Assembly: GCA_009823395.1 (NCBI GenBank)
Contig: CM020511.1
Location: 11,993,001 to 12,057,000 of the forward strand
Reading direction: 5' to 3'
Source: Thamnaconus septentrionalis
Lineage: Eukaryota; Chordata; Actinopteri; Tetraodontiformes; Monacanthidae
Length of the DNA stretch: 64,000 nt
This document shows, in pieces, positions 10,001 through 20,153 of the stretch. The position numbers and the translations under genes were made by a program. The notes below the pieces were generated by a model. The model saw nothing but the letters and a program-made list of their open reading frames with translations. It made no database searches and was not told where the DNA came from. The first letter of the stretch is position 1. Each line of letters opens with the position of its first letter.

Positions 10001-11128
10001 GTTCCGATCTGCCCAACAACAGTCATCGTCAGTCGTGGTATGTTGGTTAACAGGCCAGAAAAGACATGAATCACATGAGATTATAAATGCATGGAAAATG
10101 TGTCATAGTAGATGCAGCTTGGCCGTACTAAAGCTGTAAGGAGCTTCTACAAGATTATGGAAACGGCCTGTTTGCCAAGCACCGACCTTCATGGTTCCTG
10201 ATGTTATGTCAAGCTTTAAACTTTGGATTTTGTTGCCTCTTAATCAATCAAACAATCAATCTTAAATGTTAAAAAAATGTGTCTGTCTTGCAACCTGCTG
10301 TATCCTCAAAATGAAAATGTCTCCTCAACTCAAAGTTAAATGATATCTTATGATTAAGAATAAGATGACTGAGAAGCTAATACTGTATATGCTTCTGGTT
10401 AAAAGGTTATTAACCAGAAAACAAACTAAAAAAACAAAACAAAACCAAAAGCATTTAAAAACTGTAACCTCAACACGCAATTTAGCTGACTTTCACTGAA
10501 GAGCATTTGTCAGATTAGCTCAGTAAAATATACTGTTGGTGAACAAGATTCAGTTGTACTTGGGGGACGGATTGATTTTCAACAAAGAAGTGACATGTAA
10601 TCATAATAAGTAAAACACAGAAAGACTCAGAATGTGCAGCCTGTGCGCTTTTGCTTGTTTATCGACTAGAACATTCACGGAGAGCTTAAAGGTAATGGCT
10701 CTATCAATAAACAGCGGATTTTGCATTTATATCTGTAACTTTGGCCTCATATGCACTTTGATTCTCAGAGTAGTTGGGCTCAACTAATGTGTGGAGTTTG
10801 ACAAAATGGATGGCTGGGAAGAGGCACTAAGTTGTGTGTTTTAACACACACTTTCCAAAAGGAGGAACATGCAAAAGAGATAAAAGAAGGAATATCGAGG
10901 TAAAGAACAACATTCACCTCACTTTACCTTTTCTCCTCTCTGTTTGTTGACAGGCCTATAGCTGTTAGAACACACAGGTGTAGGAAACTTTGCATAATGT
11001 GGAGCCCTAAAAGGACGACAAGTATTCTGTGGAGATTTAAAGCCGCAGAGAACTTACGAAGCTGCTTCAGCTGCTGGATTTCACTTCTTGTAAGGCAAGA
11101 CTATTTTATCGAGATGTGTTCTTTACCA
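7091..11128. other. Unique noncoding DNA, about 4 kb
   Basis: No gene or recognisable repeat. Minor items: a 38-nt stretch on the minus strand at 7273-7310 bounded by splice-like signals (see findings), an octamer ATGCAAAT at 9191-9198, and an imperfect inverted repeat with arms TGGACCACTTTGA (from about 9746) and TCAAAGTGGACCA (from about 9825). From 10,140 to 10,900 the sequence is AT-rich and featureless. Confidence 0.5.
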
Positions 11129-11280
11129 TGGCCACACGGTGCTGTAGCGGTCAGCCCCGTTATCTCACAGCACAGGTTGCAGGTTCCATTCCAATGTCTG
11201 TGTAAATTCTCCGCAGGTCCTTCGGCTTCTGCACTTGAGTTCCGCACTCGTGATGATGGGCTCCATTGTGATGTTTATGG
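11129..11280 (+). repeat. Degenerate 5' fragment of a tRNA-related SINE-like repeat
   Basis: The order GGCCACACGGTGCTGTAGCGGTCAGC, then TCTCACAGCACAGGTTGCAGG, TTCCATTCC and TGTCTGTGTAAATTCTCCGC is the left half of the same family as the copy at 55,061. It has the box-A-like GTGCTGTAGCGG and box-B-like GGTTCCATTCC of a tRNA-derived head, then the fish-typical 'tgtgtagagtttgcatgttctcc' region in decayed form. The right half is not recognisable. It is old, judging by the number of substitutions. Confidence 0.6.
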
Positions 11281-13859
11281 ACACTATTTTGGATCCTGAC
11301 AAGAGTCTTTCTTGGCTTAAAACCTAGTTGAGGATTTGGCGGATTAATTGTGTCTATATTTGTACCTAATTTGCTGTCAATTTGGACTGACTGCTGGCTA
11401 AAAGGGAGGCACACCCGCCAATCTAATGCTGTGGACAACATTGTGCTAGTGAAAGTTAGTTTCAAGTTGGGTTATTCAAATTGAACGTAACCTTACTAAT
11501 CCTTGCTCTTGGTGGGTTGGACAGTGGCCATTAGCTACCTACACAGTCAACTTTTTTCACTTCCATGTCCAGATTATCTAAAATTCTTCTGTATTGTTTT
11601 TTTCCCCCCAAACAACATCATAGATTTTTATCTTGAACAGAAGATGCAATCTTAGAGGACTTTGATCGTCAGGTTAGTAGTATTAGTATTAGTAGTGGTA
11701 GATAGTTAGGCATGTAAACAAATGTGGAATAATGGGACGATTGCAGGTGACCCACACAGTGGTCTATATTGAGGCTCTCATGTCAAATGAGAATCTGAAT
11801 TTAGGATGATGGGACACAAAGATGAGCGACGTAACGCCGAGCTGGACTGGAGTTAACAGTCCGTCTCCAACAGGAACATTTCTCGGCATGTGTTGGTTTC
11901 CCACAGCTCAGCCCCCCTAGCCTCCCCCAACCCCGCTCCCCACACACCCGCCTCCTCCGCAACCAGGTACCATCACAGGAATATGAATGAACTGCCCAGC
12001 TGCTTAAGAATTAATTGGGAAAACAAACAGACAAAGTTCAGCTCGAGACCATGTTTTTAATGCCGTTTGGCTGCAGGCGTACGGCCGCTGAAGAAGGCTG
12101 CGGGTTGACCGGGTCGCACAGCTGCAGGCGGTTGTGAAAAGCGGGCTGATGCACCTCGTTTGCACCGTCAGGCCTCATTCGGGGGAAAAAAGGGTAACGC
12201 ATGCAAGAAACAGAAGGATTATGAGGACGAAAAGCACCAAAGCTACAAATTGATCCAACACCTCCAACACGCACAAGTGATTCTACAGAAGTCTGCTGCC
12301 CTCAGGCTGCAACAGCCTGAGTGTCTGCTTCTTCAGGGGGGGAGAGAGAGAGAGAGAGCGGATGCTGTTGACGGCATCATCCAGTTCAACAGCTTGTAAT
12401 CTACTCTTCTGCTTTGGAGAATTCTTTGAAAAAAAAAAAAAAAATTGCCCACCCTGCACCAGCTGTCACACAGTTTGTTCTTGCACCGCAAAATAAATCG
12501 TTTTCAATTGAGCATGAACTCGAGCCGAGGGTGTCAACCAATCTGAGGACTGACTGCCGCAGCGGTGGACAGGCTTCTTAGGACCAACGAACAAACCCTT
12601 CAAATGGTAACAGCACTGTTTTCAGAGACTCGTGATTGCCTGAAATGATAGAGGCTGCAGGGAAGAAGGTTTCGCTTGTCATTCACCTCAATGCAACACA
12701 AACAATTTTTGACCACGAAGGTTCCCTTTTTCATAGTAGAGCAGGAAAAAAAAACATGTACGTGTTAATGGACGATTCAAAGGATGGGAAGCAACCTCTA
12801 AACATCTGAATGGAAGTGGCTGCTTTCAGGAGCAAGGTGGGAAACGGTTAAACAAAGAGTGAATGCTAAGAGGAAAGCAAGAAAGTTGATTCTGAAACAA
12901 GTTAAATTTCTTTTGCACAATATCCTTCAGACATTTTTACATACAGTTTATTTGCGCTAAGCTGTTTCAGCCCGTGAGCCAAGCGTAAAAGACCTGGACC
13001 CATGTGGCCGACCCGCCGGACAGATTAGCGAGCCTACGTGCGCGAGGGCATCACAGACCTCAAGGCATGACTTATTTGGCACCTTCACAGGTTTGACAGT
13101 GCAAATACGAGGCGACATACAGCAAAATCTGCGCCACATCATCCTCGCTAATATCTCGTCATCCACGACAGAGTGGATGCACTGTAAGAGGTTGAAAGGT
13201 TGCTGTGTATTTTTAGCTCCTAATGAATCAGAAACAGATGGCCGAGCACAAGAGGCCAGTTGTGGATCATGGACCGTCATGTATGAATGCAGCACAGTGA
13301 CTCTCTGTGGTCGTCTCTTGACCAGACTTGACAAAAATGAATATGTGCAGCAAGGCCGTAGATGATGTGTTATTAAACGAGGATCTTTAAATTAAAGACA
13401 ACAATGTTGACTTTAAACTCAAAGTTGAGTTGGCTTGACATACAAAGCCAACAAACATGCAACCCGATATACACTGTAAAAAGTCCAAAAATGCAAACAG
13501 AAATCAGAGCGCGTATCGGATCCTGAAGTAGGAAATAAACAGAATCTCTGAGAGGTTATGCAAGGTGGTTTGGGGCTGAGGTGACACGTTTTGGATTGAA
13601 TCATGAGTGTGGTGTTCTGACTGTTGGGGTGTCTATTGCATGTGTGCGTGCGCATCCGCACACACAACAGGGCCGAGTCAGCTGCTGCGTGTGTTGCACT
13701 GGCGAGGTCCTCGGAGGGGACAGTGATGCACAGGCTTTTGGGTCGTCATGAATAAAACAGTGAGCCTCGTGTTTCTCCTTGACTGGCCGCTGCTGATGGC
13801 CCGTGGTTACGGCAGCAGTGTGCTGATGTGGAAGGCAGCCCGCCACAGTACAGCATAAT
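11281..13859. other. Unique noncoding DNA
   Basis: No gene seen. Contains a (GA)n patch at about 12343-12358 and A runs near 12429 and 12745. The CpG-containing segments 12030-12200 and 12960-13060 are candidates for regulatory DNA on composition alone. Confidence 0.5.
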
Positions 13860-14600
13860 TTCTGCCCCTCCGCCCTTCACCCATTAAAAAAAGGGGGGAG
13901 AGAGTGAGAGATACAAAGCCTGTGGCCTGTCTTTGCGCTGTCCTTGTCGTGTCCACTCTCCCATCCCGTCGGCCGAGAGGGCGCCGGCCAGCCAGCCGGC
14001 CCCGACCAGCGGACGCCTGGGAAGTCGTGGTCGTCGGGCGGGACGGACGGAGGAGCAACTTCTCCTCCTCGCCATCTTTTCACTCTCAGCCCGGCGGGAG
14101 CGTCTTCCGCATCGGCGCTCTGCCACCATTAATTCGATCAGCGCGAATCTCCCGCGACACGTCCTACACAAACAAGCGGGCCCGCTTCTGCTGCGCAATG
14201 CACACAGGCTCACGGGGTGAAAGTTCAGAGCATCTCGGGGAACAACGGTAAACCACAAACGCCGACAACGTACAAACGACGACAACACACATGTTGTAAA
14301 CGCTCCCCGGGTCGCCGTCCAACGGGCTGAGACGAAGCTGTATCGATTTCCGAGCCGCGAGCTCGACCACAGACTGACGAAGCCCCTCTGTGTGTAAAAG
14401 GCCAAGCCGGTGTACACCAATAGGAGACATTGGCTGTCTGACTTTCATCTGCATTGCCAAAAATAATAGCATCTGGACGTAACCACCAAAGACCACTGAA
14501 AACGCTGCAGTAAATATGCCGGGCCTGTAGTGGGCGCTGTGACGCTTCCGCCTCAAAACGGAGAAGAAGCTGCCGGAAGCTGAAGTCTGCCTTTCAGTTT
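13860..14600. promoter_or_regulatory. CpG island, possible promoter
   Basis: This is one of the most CpG-dense parts of the window, especially 13960-14350. It contains a YY1-like CGCCATCTT (14070-14078; AAGATGGCG on the minus strand), a motif often found just downstream of start sites in housekeeping-type promoters. Several long overlapping open frames exist on both strands, the longest 178 codons on the minus strand, but they lack stops because the DNA is GC-rich and they show no family resemblance. Edges are abrupt: upstream and downstream are AT-rich. I see no convincing splice donor to fix the strand. It could be an orphan CpG island acting as an enhancer or an alternative promoter. Confidence 0.4.
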
Positions 14601-16502
14601 GGTTGGTTGATGTTTCGTGTTCTTTTGTTTTTACAGTGAAACTTGCTGAAGTCTCCTGCTGCTGCAGAGCTGGTTATTTTTAAATAAAAAAAAAAAATAA
14701 AAAAAAAGGAAGTGCAAATATGAACCGGACTAATGATATGTCACTAATGAGGATGCATACCGGATATCTCACACCTGTTAAGTTGGTCTCATTTTTTTAA
14801 TGGAGAACTTCGCTGATCTCAGCAGCACCTTTTTATGAAATGGAGAAGCAGTAGGATGATTTAGCTTACTACTGTTCACAGTGGTGAATTACAATTTTAA
14901 AAGGCCTCCGACGATTTCCTTGTAAGCCAAAGATGGAGCCAAAAGATGGTACAAACACAAACTACAGCACAAATACATTTATGCAGTTTTCCAAATACAA
15001 TGCAATTTATCTAGCACAGAACCTGCCTTCCAACATACTTGCGATGCTCCAAGCTCTTTTAAACACTGAGATCATCTCTGGAATACATTTTTAAAAGAAA
15101 TACAATTCACTTCTGGTTGTACGAACGTCCACTTGTTTCATTAGCCTGCAGAACTCCAGCAGCTGGATATTTGTCGGGGATGAACAACACTGGGCACGTC
15201 TAAAGAGCTGACTGTGCACTCGCGAGTGCGGCACATTGTTGCTTCAGGATTCATCGTTAATCACGACGGGCAGCGAGCAACGCAGCAGCGACAAGCGTGG
15301 CTTTCAAGGTGTGACGTCCCTCCTGCCTTCCCCTTGAAAACACACACACACTGAGCGCAACACACCGATGTATGACTCCGTACTCATTAATTCATGTTTG
15401 ATTATGAACACACACACAACACATTGCATAACACAATGCATTATTCAAGACCGAGTTTGTTTGTTTCCCCCCGTACCCCCCGAATGGCAGTTCGTTCAAT
15501 GCACCCGAGTATCCCCGCAGGTGAGCGCTGCAAACCGTGGACCACACGGAGCCCCAAAGTTGCGAGGTGAAGCCCTCATTAATTACCGTCCTGCTCGGGG
15601 ACAGATGGTGCGGTGAGGTCAGCCGGTCGAGATGCTGAGAAGGAGGAAAATTTCACGGCCGAGTTTTGCCCTGTGAGAGCCAGTCTGCTGCTCAAGGCAC
15701 GGAGGACACGATTACACTCGAGGTAGAAGTGAGAGACTTTGCAGCGGCCAGTCAAATGAGTTTGGGTGGTGTGGTTATCCCAAAAACCTCCCAGAGAAGA
15801 AAAATCTTGCATCCTGGACGTCACCATGCTGCCCACGTATGATCACCACTGACTTTACTCACACGCGTTTTGACATAAAGCGTATGAATCATGGCCACTG
15901 ACGTGTTTCATCAAGCCTGCTTCCCTGCCATCAATCCCTACAGCAACTTCTGCCTCCATTGAGACAGACGTGATTTGACATTCGCATGTGCATGTGTCCC
16001 AAATCCTATGTTGGCGGCGCACGCGTCACCTGCGAGCTCTTGCACGTCACATGACATTTTACGCCTGCAGCGTCAGATCTCCGAGCTCTAGATTTGATCG
16101 GCGTAAGCAAGACGTCGCACAACTCCAAGAGTCACCTATGCCACATAGCGTCTCCTTCTTCCTCGGTCTATCTGGGCCATCGGGTTCCCTCCTCCGCTCA
16201 AACGCCACATCCACTTTTTTATTCCCCCAGCACTGATCAAAGTGGATTAAAAGGTGCAGTGGCATAAGATTAGACGCATGTCCCGGAGTGATCATTTCAC
16301 TATCTCTGCCAAAGGCGTCAGCTGAGGGATCCATGTGCGCTTTCATGCAATCCACTTTTTATGCCACGCTAGGACACTGGCTCCTGCTCAAAATGTTAAG
16401 ACCGAGATCCTATAAGACTGGAACAAAACCCATCAGATGACGACAGGACACAACCGCCCAGGGTGGAGCGCGCATTTACTGCGCACGTCACCTGGCAAGG
16501 AA
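14601..16502. other. Unique noncoding DNA
   Basis: No gene seen. Contains an A/T-rich patch at 14680-14710. The part 16,000-16,400 has CNE-like composition and is listed separately. Confidence 0.5.
16060..16400. promoter_or_regulatory. CNE-like block with threefold ATCCACTTT motif
   Basis: ATCCACTTT occurs at 16209-16217, inverted at 16239-16247 (AAAGTGGAT), and again directly at about 16350, the two direct copies continuing with T-rich and TAT sequence. The surrounding DNA is balanced in composition, without repeats. Repeated motifs in both orientations suggest a binding-site cluster, but conservation is untested. Confidence 0.25.
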
Positions 16503-16804
16503 CACTGCCAGTCAAAAGATTGGACAGGCCTTCCCATGCAGAGTTATTTCTTTATGTTTACAACTTTGTACATTGCAGATATGTACCGAAATTATATATG
16601 AGCAAGATATATATGATCTATAGAATATATACGGAATTTAAAGTGTAAGATGTGTTTGAGTTGCACAGTTTGAGTTTACACTTTTTTGTGTACTGCATCA
16701 TTCCATATGGGTTGATGCATTCAGTGAGAATGTACATTGTAAATAAGAAAATGTAAGAAAACTCATTCAATGAGAAGGTGTGTCCAAACTTTTGACTGGC
16801 AGTA
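16503..16804. mobile_element. Tc1/mariner-type MITE
   Basis: The left end reads CACTGCCAGTCAAAAG then ATTGGACAGGCCTTCCCATGCAG. The right end, read in reverse, is TACTGCCAGTCAAAAG then TTTGGACACACCTTCTCATTGAATGAG. These are the terminal inverted repeats of a Tc1-like family very common in fish. The interior keeps the ACATTGCAGATATGTACCGAA and ATTCCATATGGGTTGATG blocks of that family, so it is a deletion derivative of about 300 bp without a transposase frame. The right edge sits at TA as Tc1 insertion requires; the left TA has been lost. The left end has diverged more than the right. Confidence 0.88.
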
Positions 16805-17128
16805 TATTTCTAGGTTATGTAACATTTTCAATTATATTAGATTCCATCAGGAGCCCCAAACTGTCTTGGTATTCTTCAAACCAACTAACTTATCTGTTTC
16901 CATGATATACACAGGTTTTTGGTTTACATTTTGAAATACTGAAGAACAATTCTTCCAAATGATGCATTTCCGTATGTCCATCATTAGTAGTTAGTGAGTT
17001 CAGGGTCATCGCTGTTGAGAGCATTTTTTTGTATCTTATTTTTGTTATTCTGTGTATGATTATACAGTCAACAAGCAAATGCCCAACAATCTGACTGCTA
17101 TAAAATGACTCGACACTGATGGACCAAA

Positions 17129-17131
<3 letters not shown>

Positions 17132-17191
<60 letters not shown>
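17132..17191. repeat. Microsatellite (TG)30
   Basis: A perfect dinucleotide array of about 60 bases. The minus-strand frame through it is a Thr/His artefact. Confidence 0.97.
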
Positions 17192-17193
<2 letters not shown>

Positions 17194-18124
17194 TTTTGCG
17201 TGAAAAACCATGAGATTAAATGGCAACCAAACAGAGCTGAGTGACATGCTTCTGATATGCACAAGATGTTCCATAACGTGACAAGGATTACTGGGTTGTA
17301 CATATGGAAAGCTCCTTAAGGGGATTTTTTTCCTGACCTATGGTCCAAACGTTATGATTACGCGACTTGGTTTCTCTTTGCAGTAACGATACTGTTGTGA
17401 ACGACCACATGGGCTCCCTGTACTTGACACTAGCACGGTGGCACGTGTTCCAAGGACACTTAGAATATATTGCAGTGCAAAATCTTTCCAAAAACACACC
17501 CAACATAATCAGAATCAGTTATTTCCATCTTGCTGGACTCGACTGCAATATAATATTTTACCCTCTACTCTCAGCATTTACTTCCACTATTCAATGTTCA
17601 AGCACAAAGCAACCAAAAGAGGTTTTATGCTGCAAAAACAGGAATTTTGGCTCGGTTTTCATCTGCTTCTTCGGTGGAGACCTTGAACATTGGTTTAGAC
17701 CAAACTAAAGTCTGATCACTGACAACTGGTCAAAAAGCCCCTCCCAAGAAATGCCAATCGAGCTTTCAGTGAAACACAATGAAAATTTGAGGGTCATTGC
17801 ATTCATAATGTGGCACAGCCATAACCTGTTTTATAACTGATTATCTTTCAAACATGTCACACACACATAGTCAAAACTGAAACTGAAAATTGAAATAATA
17901 CAACTCAGCTTCCAAAAGAACGTAAGTGACTACTACTAGTTTAAAACAAACACCACAACACAATGCTTCTTATCTATCTTTTTTCAATAGTATTAAACAA
18001 TTTGTGTCCAGTGCTGCTCCCAGCACAGGGTGAAACTGCACTAAAAGGGTTACGATCATTGAGCCAGACGACGGGAGATTTTGTGTGATCATACAATAGC
18101 ACACAGACCTCGCAGATGAATGTG

Positions 18125-18150
18125 GTGTGTGTGTGTGTGTGTGTGTGTGT
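18125..18150. repeat. Microsatellite (TG)13
   Basis: A short perfect TG array. Confidence 0.95.
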
Positions 18151-18804
18151 AAAGCTGGTGAGAAGGCCTCTCACAGAAGCTTAATAATGACTGTACCATC
18201 TGGTGTCAAAAATCGGACGTGCATCCTAAGTTGCTTATTAAGCCTCCGCAGCCACTGCTGAGCAATTACCTGCTTTTTGATCAATGCTTCCAAACACGAC
18301 TCTGACAGACCAATTGTTTCCTCCACAATCGCTCCCAGCCTTTTAAAATCCCTCCGTTCGGCTCCCCTGGGATGCCTTTTCATACAGAAATATATAACCT
18401 TTTTCATTCCGTGAGCCAACGCCAAGTCCTTTCCACAACATCGTGAGAAAAGCTTTCAAGATGAGAAATTGTAGGAGAAACCTCTTCTTGTCATTGTCCT
18501 TAAAGAGTGCACTAGTAGAGGGTTCAAAGCTTAAGGAAGAACCCTTTTCGGAGAAGAAAAGAGGCGCGCTATTAGTTTGCCTGTGATTTATCTGCTTATA
18601 AAGTACGATGCAACAAATAGTCCTCTCCGCCGCTGCGTTTAAAACGGCGGTCTTCATTTGCACAGTAAAACGTGCGATTACGCTCCTGGCCCTCCCCCAT
18701 TATGCGCTCTTCTTCCCTCAAAACAAACCTCACTCTTAAAATAAAACTACTTTAAAGATGCCATTAGGGCAAGAAATTGCTTTTGAGTAAAGAATGAGAA
18801 TCCA

Positions 18805-18870
18805 AGCAGCAGCGCCAGCAGCAGCAGCAGCAGAGGCGGCAGGAGCAGGAGGAGGAGGAGGAGGAGGTGG
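18805..18870. repeat. Compound trinucleotide repeat (CAG)n-(AGG)n
   Basis: AGCAGCAGCGCCAGCAGC... changes into AGGCGGCAGGAGC and then a perfect AGG run. All-frame open sequence here is an artefact of the repeat. Confidence 0.93.
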
Positions 18871-19758
18871 GGAAAAAGTGTCGGTACATACCCTGCAGGC
18901 TCTACAACGGGTTCCATTGACTCGAGCAGCGGAGATAATGGAATCGATCCCTCAAACTGCTTAACTTAAGCGTAGGAGTAGGCTTGTCATGTGACCTTGC
19001 CCTCATTAGGAGACTGGGGCACTGTGCTAATTTATTTACCTAATACAACCTTGACAAGCAAGGGGGGTGGGAGGGGTTGAGCTGGCCAAGCCGATTTCCA
19101 GCCCGTCGCTGACGCCTGATCCAGGACCCGGCAGTGGGGGTTGGGGGTTTGGGAAGGTGAGCCGTGAGGCGAGGGGACAATAAGGAAAGCCCGAGATGGG
19201 ACGAGTCAGAGAGGCAAAGACGTAAGAGCCGTCAAAGCTCCTGTAAGCCAGACGGGGCTGGAGGAGGACAGCAGGTCGGTCCGGAGAAGACGGGAAGAGA
19301 AGAAGAGAAGGATGCAGCGAGGCAGCAGCGTGTTCCGTGCCATGTTTAGCCCACTTCTCACCAGGCGGCCCGGATGGCCGGGCCCCGGGGCCAATCAGAG
19401 TTGGGCTGGTTCCAGGTGGTAAAGGCATAAGGACTCCTGGTGGCGGCGATGTATCACACTCGGCCATCTGGCGATGAGTCACTGGGTTTTTGCTCTGACT
19501 GGGCGCTGGATCGCAGGCCATCGGCGTTGGCGCACTTTGTTTACCGGCGCGTGTCCCTGCCATTCTAGCGCCCTATTTATTGCGCGACGCAAATAGGGGA
19601 TGAGCGACGGCGCCCCGATTTCCATCTGTGGCAGTTTGGTTTTATCCGGACTGTGAAGATTGAACTAGTTCGTGGTTTCACGTTTTCATTCACTCTCTTT
19701 TATAGGCTTAGGTGTCAACTGACTGGACCGTCAGGGAACAGACCTGTGCCATCAGCAG

Positions 19759-19759
<1 letters not shown>

Positions 19760-19851
<92 letters not shown>
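19760..19851. repeat. Microsatellite (CA)45
   Basis: A perfect CA array of about 90 bases, long enough to be polymorphic. It begins 45 bases before the 26-bp palindrome. Confidence 0.97.
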
Positions 19852-19852
<1 letters not shown>

Positions 19853-19895
19853 GAAAACCTGAAAAGACCTGAAAGAGGTGTTTCAACATTACCAG

Positions 19896-19921
19896 TGCCC
19901 TTTGTGACATCACAAAGGGCA
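19896..19921. repeat. 26-bp palindrome, 12-bp perfect arms
   Basis: TGCCCTTTGTGA is followed after CA by its exact reverse complement TCACAAAGGGCA. Each arm includes CTTTGT/ACAAAG, a SOX/TCF-type core, so the structure presents two such cores head to head two bases apart. The perfect pairing is visible; a role as a dimer site or hairpin is inference. Confidence 0.6.
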
Positions 19922-20114
19922 TTGCCAACATTCAGATTTCCAGAACTATGTTTTCGTTTATACTATCTGGGGAGCAAAAAAAGGGTGCAAGCAAAAGAAG
20001 TAAAGTGCAGAGTTGTTTTCATTAATTTGAGAAACTCACATTATGGTGAAAAAGTGTTAGAAGAGCAAATTGAACACATCTGAAATATCTAAAAATATAT
20101 ATATATATTTAAAA

Positions 20115-20117
<3 letters not shown>

Positions 20118-20152
<35 letters not shown>
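20118..20152. repeat. (AT)n / A-run / (CA)17 compound microsatellite
   Basis: Preceded by an (AT)n patch from about 20094 and an A run, then about 17 CA units ending in CGCCCACAAA. Confidence 0.95.

Positions 20153-20153
<1 letters not shown>

Larger units (their letters stand above)
16805..19759. other. Noncoding DNA with several microsatellites
   Basis: No gene seen. Apart from the listed simple repeats, 18,171-18,660 is repeat-free with balanced composition and carries an 84-codon minus-strand open frame without family resemblance. The stretch 19,036-19,560 is moderately CpG-rich with overlapping spurious frames. Confidence 0.5.

Noticed and set aside
13884..14420. 178-codon minus-strand open frame
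   Set aside because: It lies in a CpG island where all frames lose stop codons. The peptide is Arg/Ser/Cys-rich with no domain, and overlapping frames on both strands are equally open.
18171..18425. 84-codon minus-strand frame with protein-like composition
   Set aside because: No recognised domain and no flanking splice signals. It is more simply explained as a chance frame in unique noncoding DNA.
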